A DNA stretch of 64,000 bases, taken from the NCBI GenBank assembly GCA_017629245.1, contig JAGBXO010000011.1, forward strand, positions 124,001-188,000. Reading direction: 5' to 3'. The notes below the pieces were generated by a model, which made no database searches, was not told the origin of the DNA, and saw nothing but the letters and a program-made list of their open reading frames with translations. The stretch comes from Alphaproteobacteria bacterium (GTDB taxonomy: Bacteria > Pseudomonadota > Alphaproteobacteria > Rs-D84). Positions 1 through 9,030 of the stretch are shown piece after piece. Numbering within the stretch: position 1 is the first letter of the stretch; each line of letters opens with the position of its first letter. Position numbers and translations under genes: made by a program.

Positions 1-15
1 TTAAGGCAAAGCCAT

Positions 16-366
16 ATGCGTTCTGATACTTCTTATACGCGTGGCCTGTTTGCAGAATTTCTGGCGCGGATGTATTTGCGCCTGCATGGATATAAAATCA
101 TTAAAACACGATATATTACGGGTCGGCATACAAACCGCGCGGAAATTGACATTATTGCAAAACGCCGTAATGTTATAGTGTTTATTGAGGTTAAAAACAG
201 AAAAAGTATAGAATTGGCATGTGATGCAATTACCCCGCGCCAGGTGGCGCGCCTGCGACGGGCGGCAGAAACATTTATTGCGCAAACCAATTGGCGGGGC
301 GATGCGCGATTTGATGTTATTGCAGTATGTGGGCGAAAAATTCACCAGATAAAAAACGCTATATAA
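16..366 (+). CDS. yraN: YraN/UPF0102 family nuclease-fold protein
   Basis: Small protein of the YraN (UPF0102) family, which has a restriction-endonuclease-like fold and no settled role. Visible family features are the G-x-x-x-AE helix at residues 10-14, AEIDII at 42-47 and FIEVKNR at 56-62, giving the D...E-x-K layout of this fold. The 116-aa length is normal for the family. The frame is open to the left window edge, so the start may lie a little further upstream. In many proteobacteria yraN follows rsmI, which would be just outside the window. Family call is firm; function is not known. Confidence 0.88.
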   Translation: MRSDTSYTRGLFAEFLARMYLRLHGYKIIKTRYITGRHTNRAEIDIIAKRRNVIVFIEVKNRKSIELACDAITPRQVARLRRAAETFIAQTNWRGDARFDVIAVCGRKIHQIKNAI

Positions 367-431
367 ATATTGAAATATTGATTTTATTCCTGTATAATTT
401 TTTATGTTGAATAACCCAAAAAGGAGAAAAC

Positions 432-581
432 ATGAAAAAAATTATGTTGGCTTTGTTTGCTGTTTTGACATTAGCAGCATGTACTGGTTCTTATAAATCT
501 GGAAATTGTGAATACGATTTCTTGTTGCACAAAGATATTTCTGTTTCAAAAATCATCGGCAATATGACAGGTGGTTGCTAA
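432..581 (+). CDS. small lipoprotein, DUF4223/YhfL-like
   Basis: A 49-aa lipoprotein. The signal peptide ends in a lipobox (LAAC, Cys17), so the mature part is only about 33 residues. The segment NCEYDFLLHKDISVSKIIG closely resembles the conserved core of enterobacterial YhfL (DUF4223), as I remember that family. An AAGGAG ribosome site sits 6 bases before ATG, and a strong terminator follows at once, so it is a monocistronic unit. The family is best known from Gammaproteobacteria; its function is unknown. It is too short for most gene callers. Confidence 0.8.
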   Translation: MKKIMLALFAVLTLAACTGSYKSGNCEYDFLLHKDISVSKIIGNMTGGC

Positions 582-583
582 GC

Positions 584-612
584 AAAAAAATCCGACAATT
601 GTCGGATTTTTT
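584..612 (+). terminator. rho-independent terminator of the small lipoprotein gene
   Basis: The perfect stem TCCGACAATTGTCGGA (591-606) is preceded by an A-tract and followed by a T-tract, so it could stop transcription in either direction. Confidence 0.85.
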
Positions 613-757
613 GTTTACTTTTAAAAATAAATTGATATTATTTATATGTGGTATGAATTCCACAAAATAAAACTTTCCATAAAATAAAAAACTTTGCGCG
701 CAATAATGTGTTTATAGCGTGGTTGTTGCGTGCGTGTAACCAGCAAAGAGGTAAAAT

Positions 758-1306
758 ATGTCAGACAAAATATTTTCAGCATTGCAATTTGCAATGAATG
801 CGCACAGTGGCCAGTACAGAAAATCAACAAAAATTCCATATATTGTGCATCCAATTGAAGTTATGCAACATCTAATTAGGCATAATGCCAGCGAGAATGC
901 AATTGTGGCAGGAATTTTACACGATACATTGGAAGATACAAAGACAAAAGAACAAGAATTGTGTCAGACATTTGGGAACCGTGTTACAAATTTAGTAGTT
1001 GGTGCATCTGAACCCGACAAAAGCCTGACCTGGGAAGAACGAAAGCGACACACAATGAACACATTAAACGCATCAAATGATATTGATCTATTAATGGTTG
1101 TTTGCGCAGATAAACTGAGTAATATTTCCAGCATTGCATCTGATCTGAAAAATTTGGGCGATGCCACATGGGCATGTTTTAATCGGGGGCGCGAACAACA
1201 AAAATGGTACTATTGTAGTTTGGCGGAAATTTTTGCCAAACATAAAAACAAATCAAAAATTTTTGAGGAATACCTGCTTAAAATCAGCCATGTTTTCGGC
1301 AAATAA
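758..1306 (+). CDS. HD-domain phosphohydrolase, SpoT-hydrolase/MESH1-like
   Basis: An HD-superfamily metal-dependent phosphohydrolase of 182 aa, most like the stand-alone (p)ppGpp-hydrolase type. Candidate metal ligands are His31 (in YIVHPIEV), His55-Asp56 (in GILHDTLEDT) and Asp118 (in CADKLSNI). The helix at residues 8-20 (ALQFAMNAHSGQY) is also typical of RelA/SpoT HD domains. There is no synthetase, TGS or ACT domain. It could hydrolyse alarmones or another nucleotide; the substrate is inferred from family likeness only. An AAAGAGG site precedes ATG. It is convergent with the large gene to its right and shares a hairpin with it. Confidence 0.8.
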   Translation: MSDKIFSALQFAMNAHSGQYRKSTKIPYIVHPIEVMQHLIRHNASENAIVAGILHDTLEDTKTKEQELCQTFGNRVTNLVVGASEPDKSLTWEERKRHTMNTLNASNDIDLLMVVCADKLSNISSIASDLKNLGDATWACFNRGREQQKWYYCSLAEIFAKHKNKSKIFEEYLLKISHVFGK

Positions 1307-1308
1307 AA

Positions 1309-1340
1309 TATCCCATGCAGAATTAATTTGCATGGGATAC
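1309..1340. terminator. intergenic hairpin between convergent genes
   Basis: The 9-bp stem TCCCATGCA/TGCATGGGA (1311-1319 with 1329-1337) lies between two convergent stop codons. The flank is T-rich on the minus-strand side, so it probably serves mainly the large minus-strand gene. Confidence 0.6.
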
Positions 1341-1362
1341 GGTTAATTAAAATCGTGCGATT

Positions 1363-4300
1363 TTAATGTCCCACTGTGCTGCTTGCCGCGTCAACTATGC
1401 GTTGTGCAAACATCTGCTTTTCCGCAGCGTTTAATCCGGCATCCTGTTCCAACTGCATCAGTTGTTCTAATGCCTCGTGCCAGGCAGCTTTGTTTTCTTG
1501 CTTTTTCGCGCGCTGTTCTTTCTGTCTAACCGTTTCTATCATTTGCGACAGATTTTGTATTTGTGCGGTGCCTGCTTCAAACTGCGTGCGTTTGTTCTTT
1601 TTTTTCTTCTTTTTGTCACCCTGGGGAGGTGTGTCACCCGTGCCGGAATCCGTCCCAGAATCAGTTCCGGGTGCGGCCCCCTGGTCCTGGGGCGCGTTGG
1701 ATGCAGGTGCTGTGTCACCCGTGTCTGCGTCCGTTCCAGAATCAGTTCCGGTTGTGGCACCCTGGTCCTGGGGCGCGTTGGATGCAGGTGGCGTGTCACC
1801 CGTACCTGCGTCCGTTCCTGATCCAGTTCCAGGTGTCGCCCCCTGGTCCTGGGGCGCGTTGGATGCGCCACCGTTATTCTGTTCAGGCGCCACTGGTGTT
1901 CTTTTAAACCGCGTTTTCTTGGTTATTGTTTCGGTATGTTCGGTTTTGTTTTCGTCCTGAACGTACTGGAAGTACAATTTATAGCGTCCTTTGTCCTTGA
2001 TTGAAACACCATCCATCATGATATCTATATGGATTCCGTTATCGGTTGCGCGTGAAGAGACCTGGGCTTCTTTGATTTCGCCACTGAATGTTTTATAGAC
2101 AACCTTGTAGTATCCTTTGCCTTGATTTATATTATATGGCACGGTCATTTTGATGTGCATGCTGTCTTCATTTACATCTGATACAACCTGGACATTTTTC
2201 ATTTGACCGTCAACCTTGACATTGACGACTTTGTGTTTATCAGGGTCGTTTTTATCCATGTTTAATTTGGCATCTAATTCCAAGTCATAGTCTGGAATTC
2301 TGGTTTTTTTACGTTTCTTTTTCTTGTCGTCATCGTCAGGATCAACTGGATCAACTGGGTCAATTGGATCAATTGGCCCTGGGGTTGGCTCATCTTCCTG
2401 ATACGGGTCAATCTGTGGCAAATGCCGGAATTCCCGTCGTGGTTTTTCTTCTATTCTGTCGGCCAATGCACCGGCGCGTTCACGCAGACGCGTCACATAG
2501 TTATCAGGCACAACACGCGGTTCATATATACCAAATGTGCCAATTCCCGCAGGGAATGCCAATTCATTTGGTGTAAATATCGTTTCTGTTCCAGGCACCA
2601 ACACTGTTTCTGTTCCATATACCGTGACCGGCGTTGTTATGGTCACATCGTTATATATTGGCGTACTGTGCTCGGCATATGTTGTGTACAGTTCATTACC
2701 CTGGACCAAGACACCATTTGCATCGTACATTGCGTTTGATGGCAATTGGAAATCAACCGGTGCACCTGGGACATATCCAACCTGATTTATCGCAGAGATA
2801 TGTGGATTAAAGTGTTCGAATGCCGCCAGACTTTCGGGGGTCAGATTTATTTCTGTGCCATTAATGGAATTGCGCAATGCTGACAGATTTTCTGGTGACA
2901 TGCCAATTGAATCAAAATATCCCGGCCCCAGGTTGTGATCTGTTGCATCATGGAACGCCAACAGATAACGCACCGCATCATCATGCGACAACCCTGCATC
3001 CATCAGCCCATCAATTCTGGCATCATAGGAAGCCTGGGTTTCCCAGTTATGTTCCAGCATTAATCTTTCATTGCTGTCAATTACGCCGTCGGCATACTGA
3101 CGCACGGTTGATGTTTCGTATTCTGTATGCTGTGTTGTTCTGGTTTCTTCGTGCGATGTCTGAACCGTTTCACCATGCTTGAACAATGTGGAATCTGTAT
3201 TATTGTTGACATAATTTACCAGCCCATTCATCGCTGCATTTCCGGCCCATGCGCCCAGGATACCAGATGCACCAACACCAATCGCACCAGCCAAGGCCTG
3301 GCCACGAGTATAACCTGCGTTTATCGCATCTTTGTAGACCATTGCGGCACTGGATCCAGTACCTGCGGCAACTGCCCCCAGGCCAAATCCCATTGCCAGT
3401 TCTGGGTTACCAGTCGCCAAGCTGATCGTTGCTGCAACCCCCAGCCCTGTGGCAACTGCAGGTCCCCAATTTCGTTTATCCTTGAGGAAATCTTTTAGGC
3501 CATGTGGTTTACCCGCTTTCTTTTGTTCTTTGCGCCACTTAAAGCCCTGGTATATCATATTACCGACACCAATGGTCGTACCAACAGCGGCCCCCGCCCA
3601 GGCAATGCCGGTGGCCTTGCCAATAAATGTTAAACCAGCAGAAACCGCGGCAGCCATTCCAAAATTCTTGGCCATGCGTTTAAAGAAACCAACTTTCTTT
3701 TTACGACCTTCGGCACCTTCTTTCTCGGTGCGTGTACTGGCCAATTTGTCAATATCCTGAACCGCTTCAAATGGCATATAGACAACATCTTTGTCTGTGC
3801 CAACCTTTTGTCCCAGCCGTGTTGCAAAGCCGGCCGCATTGTTTACATGTGCGTCCAGTGCCGCCTGATACCCCTTATCCGAAATACTGCCACCGTTGGT
3901 TTTAATATCGTCCCACAATTGCTGAACATATGCTTCGTCTTGCATGCGGTTTGGTGCCTGGGCAATACCTTGGGCAACTTCGTCTGGAATGCTGATTTCT
4001 GAAAATGTCCATGGGACTTCTTCGTTCAGCATATCAGACAGATTCATGTCCTCTACTTTTTTGCCCAAATCGGCAACATTTTCCATAACAACATCATTGC
4101 GCGACAGGTTTAAAACCTGGGCCAGGCGACCATTTGGATCTAATTTACATCCATCACGATATTCCAAAGATGGCTGATTATTTTCATCCAAAAACTGAGG
4201 TATCGGGTTGCCATTTTCGTCTTTGAAATGATATTTCGCGGCAACCGCCAGGGTTTCAGGAGTCACCTCTAATCCCGCCAAACGCGTTTTCAGGTCAATC

Positions 4301-5241
4301 CAGCGCTGTTTTAATTCTTCGGCATTATCGGGATTTAATTGTGTCAAATGATATAATTCATCATATTCTTTGATTGCGGCAGACAGCTTTTCACGACTGT
4401 CGGTAATTTTATCATTTATGCGTTTATTGTATTCTTGAGTCGCCTGATTCTGATTTGGAGACACCGCCAGGTCAGGTTGGCGCACATCAAACATCTTAAC
4501 ATAGCCATCATGCACATCCATCAAATTCGAAGGATTAACATACCAGTAGTTCATTTGACTGCTAAAATTTTCAATCAAAAAATCAATACGCGTGGCTAAT
4601 GTTGCAAAGCGTTGATTCAGAGTTGCCTTGGTCTGTTCATCTGTCGCACCAGCAATCGCGGTACGGGTTGCCGCATATGCATCAGCCAACACTGATGGAG
4701 GAACAGATTCAAACAAAGACATATCAGACAGGGTCGCATCCACAAAACGCGCAGCATATTCCGTCTTTTGTTCATTAGTTAATTTTACCCGGTCTATTTC
4801 AGTGGCAACCTGGGATGGGGTCATATTGTTCACATCCAGATTTGCACCAACCAGCCCCATTGCCTGGTATACCCCCAGGGTTATAACATCAAACTTCATC
4901 TGATTTGCATCAGAATTTAATGAATAAATACGGTTTGTTGTTGCGCGCCCCCTTTCCTGCGCTTCTTTGGTGGCAATAATGCCTTCAAATTTAGCGGCGG
5001 CTTGTTCGGCAATTTTGCTGTTGAATGTCGTTTTACCATCGGCACCCTGGGTCACACCAAACGTCATCAGAAAATCTGCAAAGGCCGTTAGCGCATTATC
5101 ATCTAACTCTAAATTTCCGTTAACAAAATTAGCCATTATATCGTTGGCGGTATCTATGACAACCGAACGATTTGCATCTGTCGCCTGTTGCAATGCGTTA
5201 ATAACATCACGCAATTCATTTTCTAGTAATTTCTCGGCCAT
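1363..5241 (-). CDS. large repeat-containing protein with glycine-rich hydrophobic core
   Basis: A 1292-aa protein that I cannot assign to a family. The ATG at 5241 was chosen because AAAAAGGA lies 8 bases upstream; an earlier in-frame start 20 codons upstream lacks such a site. The N-terminal ~500 residues look helical and soluble, with no signal peptide. Residues about 529-670 hold three glycine/alanine-rich hydrophobic stretches separated by lysine-rich loops, suggesting membrane insertion or pore-like packing. A PIDP/PVDP-acidic-lysine linker lies near 952-980. Three 27-residue low-complexity repeats (SNAPQDQGAT...) occupy about 1120-1205, then a lysine run and a coiled-coil-like tail. 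A surface or effector role is speculation. Confidence 0.8.
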   Translation of the reverse strand: MAEKLLENELRDVINALQQATDANRSVVIDTANDIMANFVNGNLELDDNALTAFADFLMTFGVTQGADGKTTFNSKIAEQAAAKFEGIIATKEAQERGRATTNRIYSLNSDANQMKFDVITLGVYQAMGLVGANLDVNNMTPSQVATEIDRVKLTNEQKTEYAARFVDATLSDMSLFESVPPSVLADAYAATRTAIAGATDEQTKATLNQRFATLATRIDFLIENFSSQMNYWYVNPSNLMDVHDGYVKMFDVRQPDLAVSPNQNQATQEYNKRINDKITDSREKLSAAIKEYDELYHLTQLNPDNAEELKQRWIDLKTRLAGLEVTPETLAVAAKYHFKDENGNPIPQFLDENNQPSLEYRDGCKLDPNGRLAQVLNLSRNDVVMENVADLGKKVEDMNLSDMLNEEVPWTFSEISIPDEVAQGIAQAPNRMQDEAYVQQLWDDIKTNGGSISDKGYQAALDAHVNNAAGFATRLGQKVGTDKDVVYMPFEAVQDIDKLASTRTEKEGAEGRKKKVGFFKRMAKNFGMAAAVSAGLTFIGKATGIAWAGAAVGTTIGVGNMIYQGFKWRKEQKKAGKPHGLKDFLKDKRNWGPAVATGLGVAATISLATGNPELAMGFGLGAVAAGTGSSAAMVYKDAINAGYTRGQALAGAIGVGASGILGAWAGNAAMNGLVNYVNNNTDSTLFKHGETVQTSHEETRTTQHTEYETSTVRQYADGVIDSNERLMLEHNWETQASYDARIDGLMDAGLSHDDAVRYLLAFHDATDHNLGPGYFDSIGMSPENLSALRNSINGTEINLTPESLAAFEHFNPHISAINQVGYVPGAPVDFQLPSNAMYDANGVLVQGNELYTTYAEHSTPIYNDVTITTPVTVYGTETVLVPGTETIFTPNELAFPAGIGTFGIYEPRVVPDNYVTRLRERAGALADRIEEKPRREFRHLPQIDPYQEDEPTPGPIDPIDPVDPVDPDDDDKKKKRKKTRIPDYDLELDAKLNMDKNDPDKHKVVNVKVDGQMKNVQVVSDVNEDSMHIKMTVPYNINQGKGYYKVVYKTFSGEIKEAQVSSRATDNGIHIDIMMDGVSIKDKGRYKLYFQYVQDENKTEHTETITKKTRFKRTPVAPEQNNGGASNAPQDQGATPGTGSGTDAGTGDTPPASNAPQDQGATTGTDSGTDADTGDTAPASNAPQDQGAAPGTDSGTDSGTGDTPPQGDKKKKKKNKRTQFEAGTAQIQNLSQMIETVRQKEQRAKKQENKAAWHEALEQLMQLEQDAGLNAAEKQMFAQRIVDAASSTVGH
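1625..1870 (-). repeat. three tandem 81-bp repeats inside the large gene
   Basis: The phrase CCCTGGTCCTGGGGCGCGTT recurs three times at an 81-bp period and encodes 27-residue units rich in Asp, Gly, Thr, Ala and Pro. The units are close copies at DNA level, so the copy number may vary between strains. Confidence 0.85.
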
Positions 5242-5389
5242 TCCCCGTATCCTTTTTTCCTTTGTTGCGTATAATTCTATCATAGTTTTATCAAATAACA
5301 AAACTAAACAGGTGATTTTTCAATGATTTTATTTACTTTTTTTGATTATGTTTTATACTATACAAATGTACTTTATTATGGAAAAACGC

Positions 5390-5950
5390 ATGAAACCAAC
5401 CATTTGCGCAATTGCTGCGGTGGGGCCGCAAAATGCTATCGGCATAGATGACCGTATACCATGGCACAGCAAGGCAGATTTTTATCATTTCAAAAAAACA
5501 ACCTTGGGACATCCATGTATTTTTGGGCGTAAAACCTATCAAGGATTACCTAAGCGCCCCCTGCCCGACCGATTAAATATCATATGCAGCACCCAACACA
5601 ATAACATCTGGGGACAAGATGGCGTATTTCTGGCGTCCAGTATAGAATCGGCAATAGAACAATCGCAAGACCTTGACCAAATCTTCATCTGTGGTGGCGC
5701 GGCGATATATGAATATGTACTGAACCATGATTTAATAGATGTTTTTTACCTGACAAAAATTTTCAGCCCCGTGCTGGCGAACCAGATTAAAGAAAACCCT
5801 GGCAGGTATACATATTTTCCAAAGGATTTGGATACATTTTTTTCACCCGACAAATGGCACCCCCAACAAATCATATACCCATGCGATATTTTACCAATCG
5901 AAAAATCGCCAATTCAAGCAACTTTCTATAAATTCATAAGAACCAGATAA
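5390..5950 (+). CDS. folA: dihydrofolate reductase
   Basis: Dihydrofolate reductase, which reduces dihydrofolate to tetrahydrofolate with NADPH in the cytoplasm. The N-terminal strand CAIAAVGPQNAIG, the substrate loop IPWHSKADFYHFK (with the catalytic acidic residue), the NADPH-binding FGRKTYQGLP and the later ICGGAAIY are all present and in family order. At 186 aa it is slightly longer than usual, with a C-terminal extension of about 20 residues. ATG at 5390 places the first strand as in the family; an alternative ATG four codons upstream is possible and neither has a strong ribosome site. It is divergent from the large gene on its left. Confidence 0.88.
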   Translation: MKPTICAIAAVGPQNAIGIDDRIPWHSKADFYHFKKTTLGHPCIFGRKTYQGLPKRPLPDRLNIICSTQHNNIWGQDGVFLASSIESAIEQSQDLDQIFICGGAAIYEYVLNHDLIDVFYLTKIFSPVLANQIKENPGRYTYFPKDLDTFFSPDKWHPQQIIYPCDILPIEKSPIQATFYKFIRTR

Positions 5951-6017
5951 CAATATAAATATAGATTTTTATGGTGCTTTCTAGTATATTTAAAACATCA
6001 ATTAAGGAAGAATTATC

Positions 6018-7265
6018 ATGACACAACAAGAGCAATTAAATCTGTTAAAAAAAATAACGGGCGCAGAATTTGGCTTTGTGTCAGCCAAAAACAGTCCATG
6101 GGGTGTAAAGTACTATGAACACAAATGCGCCACCGAAGAAGAATATCAAAAAATCGCAGGCAGGTTAAACGAATATGATAACATTGTCTACACCTGCCCC
6201 AGCGACGAAAATGAAAAGCCTGCTATCATAATACTGGAAGACGAATTATCATACAATCGTGTAAATTCAATACGCGCTCATGGTCAAACATTGGATTCAT
6301 TTAAACTGCCGGGTAAAATTAATGGAAACGACATTTTTCTGGAAGCATTAAAAACAAACGACGGAAAATCCGCCCCAATTGTTGACTATCACCAACGCGC
6401 AGTTGCTGTTGTTAACATAAACGGCAAAAGATTACCATTCTATGTGTCTTCCGGCCTGTCTGGGAAAGAGCAGGAATATGGTATCCCATCGGGGAAATGG
6501 TACCCTTTGCAGGGGATATCTGAGTCAGGGTGGCTGAATAAAATGAAAGATATGATGCATAATCCATACCCTGAATTGGACGAAGTATGCAATTTACTGA
6601 ATCAAAAATTTCCGGCCACTGAAATAAAAAAAATGGCGATGGAACGCTCTTTGCCAATCGCAGATTTCACGGCCTTGCGCACGGCGGCAAATGACAGCTT
6701 CCCAGAAGGCACGCCGTTTAATGAACACGGCCACTATCAACATACAAGAAACAACCGTATTTACCTGCCTAAGGTTATACGCACATGGCGCAACAAGGAA
6801 ACAAATATCCTGGATACAAGTAATGATTTCCTGGCCAACCCTAATAAGAAAATCATTGAAGATTTGCAAAAAAAGGATCTGTCGGTTGAAATATCATTAG
6901 AAGGAAATGATGTATGGTTTTCACCAATAGGACACGACGCCCCAAAATCCCAAGACGAAATCGAATACGAATTGAATAAACACGGCATTAGGATTTGGCA
7001 AACAATTACACAAAAAGACCGCCCAGGCTTTGGAACACCTGTTGAAGATGTCGTTCGACAAATAAAAGAGTATGAACAAAGAAAAAGAACGCAACAACAT
7101 TCACAACAGCTGGCGCAGCAGGCACAACAACACAAAAAAGACATACCACCACAAAAAATAGATTTAACAGAAAAATTCCACAACGGCGCACAAAAACTGG
7201 AACAAAAAGCGAACATTTGGTTTAAACGGATACTGAACAAATTATCTAATAATACAAATGATTAG
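6018..7265 (+). CDS. hypothetical protein, 415 aa
   Basis: I do not recognise this protein. It has no signal peptide or membrane segment. The N-terminal ~370 residues look globular with mixed alpha/beta content. The last ~60 residues form a Gln/Lys-rich, charged helical tail. AAGGAAG precedes the ATG by 8 bases, so the start is good. It stands alone between folA and the start of the accessory island and is followed by the first copy of the island repeat. Codon use looks like the core genes around it, so it may be the last gene before the island. Confidence 0.75.
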   Translation: MTQQEQLNLLKKITGAEFGFVSAKNSPWGVKYYEHKCATEEEYQKIAGRLNEYDNIVYTCPSDENEKPAIIILEDELSYNRVNSIRAHGQTLDSFKLPGKINGNDIFLEALKTNDGKSAPIVDYHQRAVAVVNINGKRLPFYVSSGLSGKEQEYGIPSGKWYPLQGISESGWLNKMKDMMHNPYPELDEVCNLLNQKFPATEIKKMAMERSLPIADFTALRTAANDSFPEGTPFNEHGHYQHTRNNRIYLPKVIRTWRNKETNILDTSNDFLANPNKKIIEDLQKKDLSVEISLEGNDVWFSPIGHDAPKSQDEIEYELNKHGIRIWQTITQKDRPGFGTPVEDVVRQIKEYEQRKRTQQHSQQLAQQAQQHKKDIPPQKIDLTEKFHNGAQKLEQKANIWFKRILNKLSNNTND

Positions 7266-7276
7266 ATATTATAAAT

Positions 7277-7390
7277 AAAAACCGCCCTTTGACAGGACGG
7301 TGTAAAATGTGGCTCGGCGCAGATTGTTCATACTGGCATGAAAACCCAACAGAATTCGAATGTCTTGGGCATAATTTGTGAGATTTTTCT
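7277..7390. repeat. island repeat copy 1 (tRNA-Asn flank-like)
   Basis: Starts with the ACCGCCC...GGACGGT hairpin and TGTGGCTCGG that also lie at the 3' end and downstream flank of tRNA-Asn near 16.2 kb. It then continues into sequence shared only with the second copy (near 8.9-9.0 kb), which would encode MWLGADCSY-x-HENPTEF. Here the frame closes after 24 codons. Read on the minus strand, the hairpin plus T-tract could serve as a terminator. Confidence 0.75.
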
Positions 7391-7422
7391 GAAGGGGCAA
7401 CCTTTTATATCATGAGCAGAGC

Positions 7423-7779
7423 TTATCTTATAATCGTATGCTTGAACCACTGTTCTTGGAAGGCGGTTTTTTGTTCGATATATTCGTTTGTTGGATTGTG
7501 GCCATCAGGTACAACAATCAGTTTATCATCATTATCATTAGTGCGATGAATAATAGCAACGCATTTGCCGGTAAAGTTTGCCAATGGTGTATCAATCCCC
7601 AACACGTATGCGTCAAGTTCTTCACCATCCCCTGATATGGTATTTGGTATAAAACCGTAGTTTACTTCGTATGTAAAGCCATGCTTTGGATGTTTGCTGC
7701 CCAACGGCCGGTCCATTTTTACATTAACCATTTTGCCAAGAAAATCTCGTGCATTTACTGTTTTAGAATTAATGGACAT
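7423..7779 (-). CDS. inorganic pyrophosphatase-family protein (short form)
   Basis: A 118-aa soluble protein of the inorganic pyrophosphatase family, short form. The segments MDRPLGSKHPKHG, NYGFIPN, DGEELDAYVLGID and CVAIIHRTND match the family's substrate- and metal-binding order. The DG-x-x-x-D acidic motif is recognisable but shortened from the classical DGDPxD. ATG at 7779 is preferred over an upstream in-frame start because AAAAGGA lies 6 bases before it. Classical enzymes have about 175 residues and act as hexamers. This short type is, as I recall, common in Firmicutes, so its place between island repeats suggests transfer. Substrate is not certain. Confidence 0.75.
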   Translation of the reverse strand: MSINSKTVNARDFLGKMVNVKMDRPLGSKHPKHGFTYEVNYGFIPNTISGDGEELDAYVLGIDTPLANFTGKCVAIIHRTNDNDDKLIVVPDGHNPTNEYIEQKTAFQEQWFKHTIIR

Positions 7780-7955
7780 AGCAAATCCTTTTGTTATGCA
7801 GAAGCTGATATAAGTCAACTATACTCAAGCAAACTTTTATTGTCAAAATAAGTTTTTACAAACGGGTAAGGTATGTTTCTAGCTTTAAAAAATCTAGATT
7901 GATTTGTGGGGATTTATTCATTAAAGTTTATTGAGACATAAAATAAGGAGTGCCT

Positions 7956-8327
7956 ATGAAAAAAATTGTTATTTTATCAATTCTGTTTACTTTATCAGCA
8001 TGTGGAACAATCGGTATAGGCAGCAACCATGAAACCCGTCTGTATAATAACTCTAAAAATACAATTACAGTATCGGCAGACAGTGGTGTATATAAGATAA
8101 AGCCGGAACAAGATATGGTTATCTATTCTAACAACGATTTGACGATTAAATCATCTAATTCTGCATGTAATGAAAAGACAGTTATGCGTGAATTAAACAC
8201 GCCTGCGGTTATCTTGGACGTATTCCCAATTGGTTGGATGGTGGGTATATTGCCGGTATTTGTGGACGCTATATCTAATAACATGTACAGAATGCCAAAG
8301 ACATACTCGTACTCGTGCACAGAATAA
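7956..8327 (+). CDS. small lipoprotein
   Basis: A 123-aa lipoprotein with a signal peptide and LSAC lipobox (Cys17 from this ATG). The mature part is mostly beta-like, then has a hydrophobic stretch near residues 90-107 (VILDVFPIGWMVGILPVFVD) that could insert in a membrane. TAAGGAG lies 6 bases before the ATG. The next gene begins 16 bases later, so they probably form an operon. Family not recognised. Membrane-anchored small proteins of this kind are common island cargo. Confidence 0.75.
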   Translation: MKKIVILSILFTLSACGTIGIGSNHETRLYNNSKNTITVSADSGVYKIKPEQDMVIYSNNDLTIKSSNSACNEKTVMRELNTPAVILDVFPIGWMVGILPVFVDAISNNMYRMPKTYSYSCTE

Positions 8328-8343
8328 CAGAAAGGAGAAAAAA

Positions 8344-8706
8344 ATGAGCAAAACTTGGACTTTTGTTTTAGGTATAGCAACAGGCATTGCATTGTCAGGC
8401 TTGTTTGTTGCAGGTACTGCCCCTACAGATTCTTCAGTTGTTACTATGCTAGACGAACCGGGCGATTGCTTAACAACTTCAAGTCTTACTGTTTTTCAGG
8501 TATTGGCGCCAAACATGGCACTGGCGGCAATAGATTCTTCTTTTGATTCGTTGCTTTTTTTGGTAACAAATGATGACGGGCAAATCTATTACGATGCACA
8601 AGTAATTAAAGTGCCAAACAAAAAATGTTTTAGACAGATAGGGACTTATAAATACAAAACAAAATCTCAAAACATGAGAACCGTGCCAATTGTGAAAATA
8701 AACTAA
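8344..8706 (+). CDS. exported or membrane-anchored hypothetical protein
   Basis: A 120-aa protein beginning with a hydrophobic helix (FVLGIATGIALSGLFVAG, residues 7-24) that is either an uncleaved anchor or a signal peptide. The remainder is small and beta-rich with two cysteines (Cys42 and one near residue 97) that could pair outside the cytoplasm. AAAGGAG lies 8 bases before ATG. It follows the lipoprotein gene and ends in a clear terminator. Not recognised. Confidence 0.7.
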   Translation: MSKTWTFVLGIATGIALSGLFVAGTAPTDSSVVTMLDEPGDCLTTSSLTVFQVLAPNMALAAIDSSFDSLLFLVTNDDGQIYYDAQVIKVPNKKCFRQIGTYKYKTKSQNMRTVPIVKIN

Positions 8707-8710
8707 ACGA

Positions 8711-8740
8711 TTCCCGCCCACTCGGGCGGTGTTTTTATTC
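8711..8740 (+). terminator. terminator after the two-gene exported-protein unit
   Basis: Stem CGCCCACTCGGGCG (8715-8728) followed by GTGTTTTTATT. Confidence 0.8.
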
Positions 8741-8805
8741 CTTATGAATTATACATTGGGCCATGATAGAGCCTTTTATTGAATAAGTATATTTAGGCCA
8801 AACTA

Positions 8806-9030
8806 AGAAAAAGATTAAAAATCTAGCCTCTTTTATTATGCAGTTCGGTACGGTCTAAAAAATAGTATGTTTTACAACCAACATTATCGAACTCTGAAAA
8901 AGCTTGGAAATCCAAAGAAAAACCGCCCTTTGACAGGACGGTGTAAAATGTGGCTCGGTGCAGATTGTTCATACCAGCACGAAAACCCAACAGAATTTAC
9001 AGCTTTAGCTAGAGTTTGTGAGATATTTTT
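8806..9030. repeat. island repeat copy 2, longest form
   Basis: This gene-poor stretch holds the longest repeat copy. Its left part (to about 8918) matches the repeats near 14.65 kb and 16.1 kb, including TTTTACAACCAA and, shared with 16.1 kb only, GAAAAAGCTTGGAAATCCAA. Its middle part matches the tRNA-Asn terminator and ends in TGTGGCTCGG, identical to the tRNA 3' end on the plus strand. Its right part matches copy 1. Such a mosaic is what repeated insertion at one tRNA 3' end would leave. Confidence 0.75.

Noticed and set aside
1376-1960. Long open frames opposite the 27-residue repeats
   Set aside because: They arise from the GC-rich repeat codons of the minus-strand gene; no ribosome sites or family likeness.
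7310-7360. Second tRNA-Asn copy
   Set aside because: Only the last ten bases of the tRNA are present; no anticodon or D arm.
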